Assembly (NCBI RefSeq): GCF_032362555.1
Contig: NC_083516.1
Coordinates: forward strand, 3,931,001 to 3,995,000
DNA: 64,000 bases
From: Amyelois transitella
Lineage: Eukaryota; Arthropoda; Insecta; Lepidoptera; Pyralidae
Direction of reading: 5' to 3'
Part shown: one piece after another, positions 11,397 through 27,579 of the stretch
Numbering within the stretch: the first letter of the stretch is position 1
Layout of the letters: each line of letters starts with the position of its first letter
Translations under genes and position numbers: made by a program
The notes under the pieces: model-generated
What the model was told of the DNA's origin: nothing
Database searches by the model: none
The model's input: the letters and a program-made list of their open reading frames with translations, nothing else

Positions 11397-12022
11397 ATGT
11401 GGGACTTATTTCTTGTTTTGGTTGGCGCAATGGTATTTGTAATTGTAATAATTTTAGGGTAAGTTATACCGAATTTATAATAAAAATTAGTCACTTGTGC
11501 ATCAAGAACTATTTTTGTCTCTCATTGCATTATCCTTTTCTAAACATTATAATTCATTGTAAGGTTAAGAAAAATATTTTTTATAACACCCAAACTAATT
11601 GAACGTCTATCTCAGCTTTTGTGTCTAAACTGATATCGCTTTTGATAAAATGTTGTGTATCTTTTTTAATTCCTGATTTTTAAATTACACGAGAAATTTG
11701 TTCAACTTGGATGAAAGCTACAACATACAAGTTGTATCAACAACTTTTTTCTTTTTGAGCTACATAATGTGAATTCATACATCGACTACCACTATTCCCT
11801 ACCCTACCAAAATAATAACGAACTACCTATGTATCCCACAGGTTTACAGTAGTGCCATGCTGCGTGCATGGCAACATCAACCTACCTGCCACAGCATGGG
11901 ATCACGCCATCTCAGCTGATATAGATAGCTATGTTCTCACAGGGTCCCTACCACCGTTTTCCACCTCTACATACTTTTTAGTAAATGAGTTTAGTTATAC
12001 AGATGTTTCAGCATCAGTCTAA
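11397..12022 (+). CDS. Small single-pass membrane protein, 80 residues, two exons
   Basis: Exon 1 is 11397-11458, exon 2 is 11842-12022; borders GG|GTAAGT and CCCACAG|G. The joined frame is 243 nt. Residues 2-21 are strongly hydrophobic (WDLFLVLVGAMVFVIVIILG), a signal anchor or uncleaved transmembrane helix. Then come a PCC pair and a polar tail of about 55 residues rich in Ser/Thr ending DVSASV. I do not recognise the family. Support for reality: an ATG beginning a hydrophobic segment, good splice sites in matching phase, no stop in exon 2 until 12020, and a poly(A) signal at 12088. Each exon alone is short, so simple ORF scans would miss it. It converges on PRKRIP1, with only 101 bases between the two stop codons. 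Confidence 0.6.
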
Positions 12023-12033
12023 AAAACTCAATT

Positions 12034-12093
12034 TTTATTGATACTTCTTGAGTATGGTTATTAGAAAAATACTCTAATTTTTTTGTAAATAAA
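12034..12093. terminator. Overlapping convergent poly(A) signals
   Basis: AATAAA on the plus strand at 12088-12093 serves the small membrane-protein gene. TTTATT at 12034-12039 is AATAAA on the minus strand and fits PRKRIP1. The signals lie past each other, so the two mature transcripts probably overlap at their 3' ends by roughly 50-100 nt. Confidence 0.5.
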
Positions 12094-12123
12094 ACAATAT
12101 CATATTTCAATATTTTCACTTTG

Positions 12124-13180
12124 CTATGATCTATTATCAGTTATTACATTACTTTTACTAAATTCTTGTTCTTTTTTTTTATTTTGTTCTGTCTCTTTGT
12201 GCTCTACTAATTCTTCATCATCTTCCTCATTGCTATCGTCAGATTGTGATGAAGTATTTTGTTGAATGTTTTCAGTTTTTGGCTTCTTGCCCTTCAACTT
12301 TGCTTTATTCTTTTTCTTCAACCTTTTTGCTCTCTTCTTTGCTGTTTTTTCCTCAGCTGCTCTTCTGTTTTCTTCAATTTTCCTGTGATATTCCTCTTCT
12401 AGTTTCTCCTTTAAATAAGAATAGAAATTATTAGTGTAATATTCTACAGGATCTGAAAATTCTTGTGTGCTAAACTCTACTAACTTGGGCGAGATCTTTA
12501 GCAATGATGAGGTAAATGTATTTGCAGGAAATATTCATTCTGGTTTGTTCAATCAGAATTTAGAAATATACAGCAACATATTTTCTCATGAATACAGTAG
12601 ACAAAAAAAAGGTGTGCTAGTTTACAAATTAACAATCCTTATGATAAAAAAAACCCAATCAAAATTATGATTAAAATCCATTATAAAGCCATACAGCTAA
12701 ACATTGTCTTTCGGTCTTTTCAAGACTGTTGGCTCTGTCTACCCCGCAAGGGATATAGACGTGATGATATGTATGTAACTCTTATAACAAGACAATAAAT
12801 TACTAAAATGTACTGCACCTTCTCACTTTTCTCTTGTATGAATTTTTGCCTTGCATATTCTTTTCTCCTTAAATGTCGGTATACGTGAAATTCTCCAGAT
12901 CCAGCACCGGCACTTGATCCCATTACATTTCGCACGAAATCTGGCGCAGAAGGTAAAGACTTCTGTTTTGGTGGCTCTGGTATAATTACTGGCTTGTCCT
13001 GAAATTGCAATTCTTTATTAGGTGAACTTTTTTAATTTTGAATATAATCCCAAAATGAGATAGGCGCATTCTCCTTACTGGATTTTTCATAAGTTTCTCT
13101 AATTTGAGTCTTTGAAGATCTGTTGCATTCTTAATAACTATGGGCTTTTTCTCATCCTTGTTTGATTCTTTATCACTCAT
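12124..13180 (-). CDS. PRKRIP1: PRKR-interacting protein 1 homologue (PRKRIP1)
   Basis: A small nuclear protein; in vertebrates it binds dsRNA and PKR and is found in spliceosomes. Three exons on the minus strand: 13079-13180, 12819-12998 and 12124-12408 (567 nt, 188 residues; human about 184). The diagnostic block is in exon 2: [19 protein letters not shown] followed by HVYRHLRR, nearly identical to the human protein. Exon 1 carries KLEKLMKNP. Exon 3 holds a Lys/Arg/Glu-rich coiled coil (residues ~95-150) and an acidic Ser-rich tail, as in the family. The start is the first ATG of the frame, four residues before a Lys/Glu stretch. It is divergent from enolase, whose transcript starts about 430 bases away. 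Confidence 0.93.
12690..12778 (-). repeat. Interspersed repeat family A, 3' piece
   Basis: In PRKRIP1 intron 2: CAAGACTGTTGGCTCTGTCT and CCCGCAAGGGATATAGACG then TATGTATGTAAC, matching 17800-17865 closely. Confidence 0.75.
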
Positions 13181-13684
13181 TGCAAAATCTAGCCTTTAAA
13201 TATTACACCAAAGTTGAAAAGGCAGGTAAAAAATCGAGAGCACGCAAGAAATTTATTTATAAAATACCGAATTATTGAACCAAAAAGATTTTATTTTACG
13301 TTACGGACATTAAGTAAAACACAAACAATTCCAATTCCTACAGATTTGCTAGATAGGTACCTACTTGTTTGCTAAAATTTTGTTTACCTGTCATTATTTA
13401 ATGATGACATTTATGACAGTTACAAATAAAAAAAAACTTGAAGGCACTGATAGAATAATAGTACATGTCTTGAAGGGAACGATGTTTCTTTAACTCTTCA
13501 CCATCAAACCGTCGTCAATCCAATCTAAAACTCCAAAACGATATCCGGTTTTTACCGATTCGATGCTCTTATTTCACCTTTGAGAAGGTCAAATAAATCA
13601 CTGACCCAACTCAGCTGCTAGTGAATTGTGTTGTGCGTGAATTCTTTAAGACTTGTTAAGAATTCTAATTAATTATTTACTGTG
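13181..13684. promoter_or_regulatory. Divergent PRKRIP1-enolase promoter region and enolase untranslated exon
   Basis: Between the PRKRIP1 start codon (13180) and the enolase transcript. A clear donor, TACTGTG|GTAAGT, at 13685 ends what I take as an untranslated first exon of enolase, starting near the TCAGCTGC at about 13611. The next acceptor (TTTTCCAG, 14220) opens the exon with the start codon. The transcription start is inferred, not seen. Confidence 0.5.
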
Positions 13685-14243
13685 GTAAGTAAGAAATAGT
13701 CATATTTTGTTTAGATAACTAGCAGTACTTCATGCTTATTACTTATTTTATTCTTACAGTTTTTTGTAGCGTTCTTATTTATATTATAATTTGGTTTATA
13801 TAACTATATTTTTGCAAGCTGAGCATTCAGCTTAGACTGTAAAATAAACGTGAATAAATTATTGAATACATAAGCTACTAAAACGTATACTTAAAAATCC
13901 TTCTTACATATGATCTTTCGACCTTGATCTTAAGTAAGCCGGTGCTGCCGGTAAGCAATGTGATAAGCTGCCAAAAAGCAAACTGGACATACACTTTTTT
14001 AACAAAACAATAAAATTTTAATAATAAGCTTTATTTTTGAATTTCAAAACATCCTTCTAGTTCTTAGTGCCATTGTTATATTAGGATGAAAACGTGCTAG
14101 TTTTGAGTCCAAGAATGTCATAGGTAGTTAGAATAACTGCTACCAAACTAGGTCAAGCTCTCCTTGTGCCCATGCTCACAGCATAGACTGCTTCACTCAA
14201 TTAAATATTTTGTTTTCCAGTAATAAGAAACATCATTTCCAAA

Positions 14244-20124
<5,881 letters not shown>

Positions 20125-20924
20125 ATGCGCATACAACCACCATATATTATACAATCACCGCTAGGGCGGTACTTAATCTTTAGAGAACTTGGCTATTTTA
20201 CCGATATCTCAAAATTTATACGTTAATGCGCAAATAAATGTACAATACTGACTAACGCATTTTATATAAATTTTGGAATCGATAATTCTGTAAGTTAAAA
20301 ACAAGCTTTCGTGAACGTAAACCAGAAGCTATCATTGTAAGGAAATAATGTTTGTAGAGTGGATGTGTATTTATTTAAAATTAATAGATCCTTATTTTTA
20401 AAATTATCTCTAATAAGAAAAATAATTATTTGTAATTACCGTAGGTATTTACAAAATGCTAAGTCGATCGATACATGTTTACCCTAATAAAATGTTATGT
20501 AATAGTTCAAACAATCTTTTAATTTTCACTTCTTCTTTCTTAAGATTAATCTTAGAATTTTATTATGCATAACGACAAAACATGAAACAAATCCTGAGAC
20601 CTGGAAAGCTGAGACTACCATAAAAACTTTCATTCCCACAAGTTTTTTACATCATTTGTTTGAAGTTATAATATAGCTGCCCAATGTCTATTCTAGACCT
20701 TAACCAGGCAGATTTGAAAACATTACTTTGTATTTAAATGTGCCCTAAATTTATTACAATACTTATCACTCCCGTAAAAGAGTACCTACCACCTTAGACG
20801 AAGAATCATAATTATTGATAAATAATAAATAGTATATATTATTAATCAATAAATCAATAATACAGGTTTTACGTGTGTACGTAATGTACGTTTATTTTAT
20901 TTCGGAAGTTTCATTCGTTTAGAG
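20125..20924. other. Enolase 3' UTR and AT-rich spacer
   Basis: Likely 3' UTR to about 20500; AATAAA-type signals lie at about 20232 and 20486. The remainder is AT-rich spacer with nothing recognisable up to the hAT MITE at 20925. Confidence 0.5.
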
Positions 20925-21234
20925 CAGTCTTTCCCAAAGTGGGCGATTGTGGGCGCTGCAGGTCTCAAGGGGGGCGGTAAGAGACCCAGAAAGCGCTAAG
21001 ACCTAAGCGCCGTTGTATGTTACCTACTGCGCTCAGGTTTTAAGTTGCGGGTTATAGTAAAAGTTTCGTTAAGAATTCTCCGTTACTATACATACATATA
21101 CATATATAGGTCACAATAATTAATTAAACTAATTTGAAGTTATAGTGGTTTTTAAATAGGTGAAAAAATGGGGGCGCTAAAAAAATATTTATTCTCAAAG
21201 TGGGCTGTAGACAAAATAAGTTTGGGACTCTCTG
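20925..21234. mobile_element. hAT-type MITE, 310 bp, with 8-bp target duplication
   Basis: Left end CAGTCTTTCCCAAAGTGGGC; right end, reverse-complemented, CAGAGAGTCCCAAACTTATT. Both follow the hAT pattern CAG...TCCCAAA. The flanking 8-mers are GTTTAGAG (20917-20924) and ATTTAGAG (21235-21242), one mismatch, which is the target duplication length of hAT elements. The interior has no reading frame. Confidence 0.8.
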
Positions 21235-21486
21235 ATTTAGAGATACACATATATGTCTGAGCCTACCAGAGATGAGCTTTTTACCTATAAAATTTTCCCT
21301 GTATTGATTAGGTATGTTTTATTTGATCATTCTAATTTAAAATATTCTATAATAGTAACACTCGAAACATCTGATAGTGATGGATGATGTGACATTGACA
21401 TATTATTTTTAGTAGGAAAAACGTCAAAAAAATTGTCAAATTATATAAAGTGTAGATATTCGTATTTCCATCTTTAGGTCACCGTA

Positions 21487-22250
21487 ATGAAATTAACAGC
21501 CGTTCTGTGCCGTGTGCCTGTAATCAGGTTCCGAAAAGGCAACGCCGGCAAGCCCGCGGGTCCGCCCGCTGGCGGGGGCAGCTGTCCCGTCGGGTCTTCG
21601 CCAGCCGCTGGACCTGCCGCCGCTGTAAGTTCCTTCCCATCCCACATAACACGGGACACAGCTCTATTTGAACTTGTGAAGGTAACACAATCGCTTCACT
21701 AAATGTCCAGGCAGTGTTTGTATAAAGTTACCTACTTGTACGGATAGTAACTTAATAAGATGGTATACATACATTACAAAAATTAAATCTTGTAAGGAAT
21801 TAAATTGAATACTTTCGAGTTTTACTATGATTTATTCAAAAAAATATAAAGTTAAAGCCCCTTCTTTTGTGTAAAGATATCCAATACAATTATGTTGTTG
21901 GGTACTATACTTTTTGGCTTTATAAAGAATTTCTTCATATACTTTTTGGCTTTATAAAGAAATTAAGATTCAAATAGTGTCAGGTTGCTAGCCCATCGCA
22001 TAAAAGAAGAATCTCAAATTTATAAGCCTTTCCCTTAGGCACCTTTTACAACTTCCATGGGAATGAGACATATCCATACTCATAATGTTCTTCAATATAT
22101 ACTTAGTGTAGACACATTTGGTTACAGGCTCAACCAGCAGCTGCAATGAGTACATCCACTATTCCCGATATTGACCTGCCAGCTCGCTACCGAAGGGCAC
22201 CTCTTAGTGATGAAGAGATTGCTTACATCAATGGAGGAGGAATAGTGTAG
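21487..22250 (+). CDS. KGD4: 2-oxoglutarate dehydrogenase complex component KGD4 (MRPS36-like)
   Basis: Small mitochondrial protein that in yeast and mammals links the E3 subunit to the 2-oxoglutarate dehydrogenase core; formerly listed as ribosomal protein S36. Two exons, 21487-21624 and 22128-22250 (261 nt, 86 residues). The N-terminus is basic and lacks acidic residues (MKLTAVLCRVPVIRFRKG), as for mitochondrial import, and is followed by a Gly/Pro/Ala-rich linker. The conserved C-terminus is IDLPARYRRAPLSDEEIAYI then NGGG, matching the family pattern 'LP.KYRR..LS.EE...I..GG'. The call rests mainly on this C-terminal motif. Confidence 0.8.
21960..22075 (+). repeat. Interspersed repeat family A, internal piece
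   Basis: In the KGD4 intron: TGTCAGGTTGCTAGCCCATC, AAGAAGAATCTCAAATTTAT, then 'CACCTTTTACAACTTCCATG'. Both ends are missing. Just before it, ATACTTTTTGGCTTTATAAA occurs twice (about 21906 and 21937). Confidence 0.75.
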
Positions 22251-22355
22251 TCACATTATTACCTTGTTTTAGTAGACCTTAGCCTATTCTTATGTAAATA
22301 TTATTTGTCTAGACTAGTAAGTAGGTTTGTGTATACACTGCTAACTTGAAGAAAC

Positions 22356-22604
22356 ATGTCAAAGCTACCATCAGTCAGTTTTTGTTTATTCACATTTTAT
22401 TACATATTAATTTTTTGTAAATTTCAGAGATCCACCAGCAAAGAAAAAAAAGTAGATAAAGAACTTCCAAAAGCTGTAGCAGTCCTCAAAATTCCGCGTG
22501 GTGTTCTAGTGGAATCTGGATCAAAATCCAGAAAACAGCAACAAGAATTCTCTTTAAACATAATTTTACAAAAAACTGTAAAGCAAAGTAGTAAAAAGCT
22601 GTAA
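22356..22604 (+). CDS. Small hypothetical protein, 65 or 82 residues
   Basis: Frame open from ATG 22356 to TAA 22604 (82 residues). A 54-nt in-frame stretch between GTCAGT (22374) and TTTCAG (22427) could be an intron; removing it leaves 65 residues without the hydrophobic segment. The C-terminal part is polar and Lys-rich with KIPRGVLVESGSKSRKQQQ and ends KQSSKKL. The acceptor could instead belong to an exon spliced from the donor near 22318 in the KGD4 3' region. Not recognised. It converges on the PhnD-like gene, whose minus-strand poly(A) signal (TTTATT, 22614-22619) lies right behind this stop. Confidence 0.35.
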   Translation: MSKLPSVSFCLFTFYYILIFCKFQRSTSKEKKVDKELPKAVAVLKIPRGVLVESGSKSRKQQQEFSLNIILQKTVKQSSKKL

Positions 22605-22737
22605 TGTAAATCTTTTATTATAAAAATATAGAAAAATATTATCTATGGAATGTTTTAATAACATGTTTAACTATTTGGGTGTATAATCAACATAGAGAAT
22701 ATAAATGACATATAAAAGAGATATCACAAGCAAGATT

Positions 22738-25700
22738 CTAATAATACCGAACACCGAGTTTTTCGCTCTGGATGGACCACATTTGTGCAGCCGGCCCATA
22801 GTAGCTTTCATCATTATTGGTCTCAAATTTCAAGACACCAAACTTGGCAAATCTTTGTTTCCATGCAGTTGTTTGTGGCAGTGTGAGAAGAGCATCACTT
22901 ACGGCACTCTTGACTTGTGCTGAAAACAGATTTAATTTAAGCCATTACTTATTTGTTAGAAAAAGATGTAAAAAGTTCAATGTAACTTAAAATTTTACCA
23001 GTTTCTGTTAGTAAACTTAAATAATTACCATCTAATTTTTTATTAACTACGATAGGGTAAGGCGGTAGGCGTCCTAGGGTCTCTAGTAATATGATGTCTT
23101 TGCCACCATCCTGCATGTATTTCTTAGAGTACAGCAGTGTCGTCGAATCAACCGCCGCCCATTCAGCTTGTTTGGAAAGTACCATTTGAGCAGACGCCAA
23201 GTGAGACCCAGATTCTGGAAATAAAAGTGGTTTTTAGTAGTGGGTTTTAGTTACTCAAAACGTCAATTTACATTGAATATAAAGCAGAGTACGCATATTA
23301 TCAAATTTCATCCATTCACGGTCATAGCCACTTGCACCTACCTACTACATTGCAAATGACACATCATTTACGCGCTGCTATGCTAACAGCTGTTGAGACT
23401 TGAATTGTACACAATTGATGTAACAATAGCTGTAATGTATAGTACAGTGGACCGTGTGGAAAATTGTACTATCTACGATCGAAAGTAAGAAACTTCTAAG
23501 TAGCTCATTGGTCTTTATTTAATTCCACTTGATATACTATATTTATAAAAGAATGTATAACTTATGCTATGACTTTTGCCCTCGTCTGTCTCTGACTATC
23601 ATGAGCAGATCGATTGTTTAATTTTTTTTACTAACCTTGACTGATTAGGAACAAACAGCACCTACGCAGTACTCCCAATTATTGTCTATAAACTTATTAT
23701 AAATGGTTAATATCACTTTTCTGCGAACTTTCTATCTCAAGTCTTTAAGTAGGTATTAGGTATATGTATGTACTTTTACTCGGATTTCGCCTTAAACCGT
23801 CAAGAAGCGCCTTGATGTGGCACTGATCATTTAGTAGGTATTCAGAACAGAGCTTACTTAACAGAGATCCAAAGAAGGACGCATTTTCGCCTTTAGATTT
23901 CAGGGTTTTCAAAACTATCTGGCTTCCACTAAGAGATTCTTCATCACTAAAGGCGAACGTACATCCGCGAAGATCCAGCAGCGTGTTCACGTTGTGGGCT
24001 CTGAAACGATCAAATACCCGTTCAAATTGTATTCGCGTGCACACGATTAACTCGATAGAACAATATTAGCAACGTATATCATATAAATACGTAATTATAG
24101 AATAATAGAAGTTCTCAATTCTTATCAGAAGCCAATGACATGGCTGATAACATTTTTATCTATTTGCTTTTAGGCGACGACATGTGATTGAATTCAAGCA
24201 GTTTGTATTTTAAAAGTGATTTGGCGTAGGTATTAAGTGTTGTAAATATTATTAATTTAATGAATAAGAGAAAGAGAGAGTTCCTCTTCTACTCTTTCTC
24301 TCATCTCTGCGTGTTGCCGGTTGCACTCTACAGAATTGTTTCGAGGCCCGGGGTCCGCTTTCCGACTTTTCGGTCTCTACTTAGTCCGATTTTTGGCGTC
24401 CTCGGATTTCAGTCTATTGGCTCGCATATCCTCTCTTGCGACGACCAGCTATGATTTTTTCGGCCTGCTCCTTCTGCCTGGGCCTGGCGGAAGCGGTATG
24501 GCCTATGGAAGATATCTGTTCTTCAAGTAGTCTTCAGTTTTTCGCAAAACATGGCCAGCGTAGGCGGCTCTCCCGCATTTTGTCTGCTACGTCATTGACA
24601 TGAAGACTTCTGTGGATATGGGAGTTCCTTACGCGATACTTCCGTAATACTCCACATCACAGGCAGATTTGGCTTGTGCCGTTCCAGCACAGGCCAGGCT
24701 CAGGCCGCTGTTATGCGAGCCTTGACGTCGCAATCGATGTCCGGACATATGGCGTACGGATCCCAAGTAGGTATTTAAAATGGTCTGTACGCTCGACCAG
24801 GTTATCGCCTATGCGTACAAGTGGGGATGTGTATTACATGTAGGTACTCCGTCTTCGCCACATTCCACTTCAGACCGCCGACACATTATAGGAAGGGCAA
24901 CTCGGGTGAGTCCGATTACGATATTAGTCTCCTACATACCAAATTTGAAATATTATGCAAATTTTATTGTCAGAATGTAGAGTAACTCCAACGCATGCAC
25001 TCACTAGCATAACACATAGCATAGATTACTACAGATTATTAAATAGGTATACCTATAGTTGATCATATAAATGCATGTACACAAAAAGTGTTGTTGGAAT
25101 CTTTGGTTTGAACAACCGTTTTAGTTTATCTTTTACGCATTTGCGTGGTGCTGAACTTTCATCATACCTGATTTAATCGTCTTGTGAAATTATGATTTTA
25201 TTTTAATAAAGTCGTTAAAGTATGAAGTCATTAAAAGTTTACAATTAAAACAATTAGCAGCTATAATTGATAAAGCCGAGGAGCAAGTTTGCAAAAATAA
25301 ATATGATGCCCAAAATAACTATTACACGCGGACAAAGTCGCGGGCACAGCTAGTATTTTAATAAAGTCGTTAAAGTATGAAGTCATTAAAAGTTTACAAT
25401 TAATCTCTCTTTAATAATTAATTAGGTATAGGTATCGTCTTACTTTTTGTCGCTGTGAACAATGATGTCTGAGAAGTATCCGGGCCTGTTTTCTACATTC
25501 ATTTGGTGGGCAAACACGGGAGTAACGGGCAGCAGTTCCACGTAAGGGTTTTTCGTATTGCGAAGCTTCATGTAAGCCGCCGCAGTCATGAACGCTGTAA
25601 AAGGAAAAATCTATAAGGTTGGATAAAAGTACCTACGAGGTAGACTTAGCCACACAAGGCGTTTAGCTGGGGGGCTTAAGTAGTTTATTGAGATTCGGAG

Positions 25701-26752
25701 GCAGTGACGAGTCCCTAGCCTCGCCTTATGCGCAGGAAGAGAAGCAGCTGGGACACTATTTTTTTTCGATAGGTAGAGTATATAAGTAACCGTCAGAGAA
25801 ACTGTAAGTATGTAATGTCACCAGTTCAGTACTACCAGGCAATGCCGTTCATAGATAAGGTATGTCACCTTTGCCTTTACAATATAAACAGTGCAAATTC
25901 CAACCGGTCGATCCGGAATAGTCTCCGGAATGCTGACAAAGTTCGAGGCAACTAGGTTTCTACTTTGTTGATGTTATTCGCGCACCTATACTTATTAAGT
26001 TCTTGCTATGTAACTATTAACTAGATACTAACTTACTAGTTTCAAACTTACTTCGAGGCTAACTCAATTTGTCCCGTACCTATATATTTATTTATTTATG
26101 TCATTTGCTTACTTTGTTTATATAAAATAATCATGATATAAGTATTTACAGATACACTATGATGGATTCAGCTACTGGAGGTAATCCTGTGATAATGTCT
26201 CCATTACCAGTTTACAGAAATACTTAGTCATAGTAAAAAAGTTTGTATAGGTATTCTTTCTCAAATTATGTACTTACCTACCACACATAAAAGGGACAAT
26301 TCAGAAAAGCCTGCCCTTCAAAACCCGATGAAAGTTTGAACTCGAATCATGATTTTTGGTTTGAAAAGCTTGTTTTTCACTTAGTCGCCCCTTACGACAC
26401 CCAAAGGAAAAAGATTGATCTACTTAGAGCCGAATACAACACGGCACCATTTATATTGTAGGTATTAGGTATTGTATTGCAGAAAAAGCAAGTACCTACC
26501 TTCCTAACATGCAACCTAATATTTTCATTAGTTTTGTTAAGTCCTATCCTACCCCTACCTACCCAAATCCACTTTATCCTCTAGAAAGGGGTCCGGTCGG
26601 TCCTGGAATGGTCCGGGTGTCCGGCTTTCATACTGTAGCGTTGTGTTGCAGCCCACAGCCTCCTCGAGCAGCTCCATAATCAGTTCATACAACTGCACGG
26701 GGTGAGTCGGACACATGTAAGTCACTATACGAACTTCTGGCTTTGCAGACAT
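22738..26752 (-). CDS. PhnD-like phosphate/phosphonate-binding-protein-fold protein, 309 residues
   Basis: Five exons on the minus strand: 26563-26752, 25444-25594, 23780-24000, 23029-23214, 22738-22919; 930 nt, 309 residues, phases consistent. It looks like the periplasmic-binding-protein-like family of bacterial PhnD (Pfam family PF12974, from memory). Signs: DLAFMTAAAYMKL (the 'D..W.......' lobe-1 segment), LPVTPVFAHQ, a 'GYFSDIIVHSDKK' segment, NTLLDLRGCTFAFSDEESLS, then SGSHLASAQMVLSKQAEWAA and a final LGRLPPYPIVVNKKLD. No signal peptide: it starts MSAKPEVRIVTYMCPTHPV, so it is likely cytosolic. In bacteria such proteins bind phosphonates for an ABC importer; no transporter is nearby here and the insect role is unknown to me. 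I know of scattered eukaryotic homologues, so this is not proof of recent transfer. Introns hold LINE debris (25199-25403). Confidence 0.75.
25199..25403 (-). mobile_element. Truncated non-LTR insertion with 50-bp target duplication
   Basis: A 50-bp sequence starting TATTTTAATAAAGTCGTTAA is present at 25199-25248 and again at 25354-25403. Between them sit 105 bp ending in the minus-strand form of the common SINE/LINE tail (GACAAAGTCGCGGGCACAGC TAG). This is what a short 5'-truncated target-primed insertion with a long target duplication would leave. The two flanks look identical, so the event is young. Confidence 0.75.
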
Positions 26753-27579
26753 TTTCACGAAAAATAATTAAAACTAGATTCTACAACTTTCCACTTCGTA
26801 TTTATAAATGGGATTGGAATGGTCGCTTAACTCATAATAAAACAATAAACAATACACGCTTCTGACACGGGATTATCGACGCGACTTGGAGTAAACTTTG
26901 TGACGTCAGATGCACGCGGCCGGTTCGTGGTCATTGGAGCGAAGGAACCGATGTGTTGAAAGGTTGAGAACTGGCAAACCGATAGATAGATGTATTTATG
27001 GATAAAGGAGTAGGAGTAGAAAAGGTACTTTCTCACATGATTCATCCAACCTTCCTACTTATTAGGGTTCTGTTAGTAAATAAGGAACTCTAATAGTTTC
27101 GCCATGTCTGTCTGTTTGTCTGTCCGCGGTTTTACTCAGAGGCTATAAATCCTCTGAGTAAAACCGCGGACAGAGCCGCATTGCCCCTATGAATATGTCA
27201 AACGATCTATATTTATAACAATTATATTATTTTAATTTAATTAGTTTTAAAATTAGTCAATTTTATATATCTTTTCATTTGTAGTATATTTTAATTCATT
27301 GAATTACGACAAAAAAAAATTCTATGCCTAGGGAACCGCGGCTCCGACGTTGTCTGTATTATTTTATATACCTATGTTAGTATTTTCAATACTAAAAAAT
27401 ATTGCATGCCTGAAGGGGCAAACTGTTGATACTGTTAAATGTAATTCCATCTATATGTCTACACAGTTATGCAATAAATATTTTGAGTTTGAGTTTGCGA
27501 CGGAGGTTGTTTGCTTTTTTTGACAGGCGTTGTTGTTCGATGCGTTGCGGTTGCGTGATTAGTTGTTCTGACTTGTGGC
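26753..27579. other. Intergenic, repeat debris
   Basis: Upstream of the PhnD-like gene, so its promoter lies at the left edge. A 22-bp perfect hairpin is at 27121-27172. The stretch 27060-27400 resembles a degenerate interspersed repeat (GTCTGTCTGTTTGTCTGTCC; ACCGCGGCTCC). No gene seen. Confidence 0.4.
27121..27172. repeat. Perfect 22-bp inverted repeat, 8-bp loop
   Basis: Arms 27121-27142 (TGTCCGCGGTTTTACTCAGA GG) and 27151-27172; loop CTATAAAT. It is GC-rich at the outer ends in an AT-rich setting. Probably an inverted duplication within a repeat. Confidence 0.8.

Noticed and set aside
24260-24990. GC-richer stretch in a PhnD-like-gene intron, possible retroelement or exon
   Set aside because: Stops in all frames within about 65 codons and no motif recognised; may be degenerate non-LTR debris but I cannot support a call.
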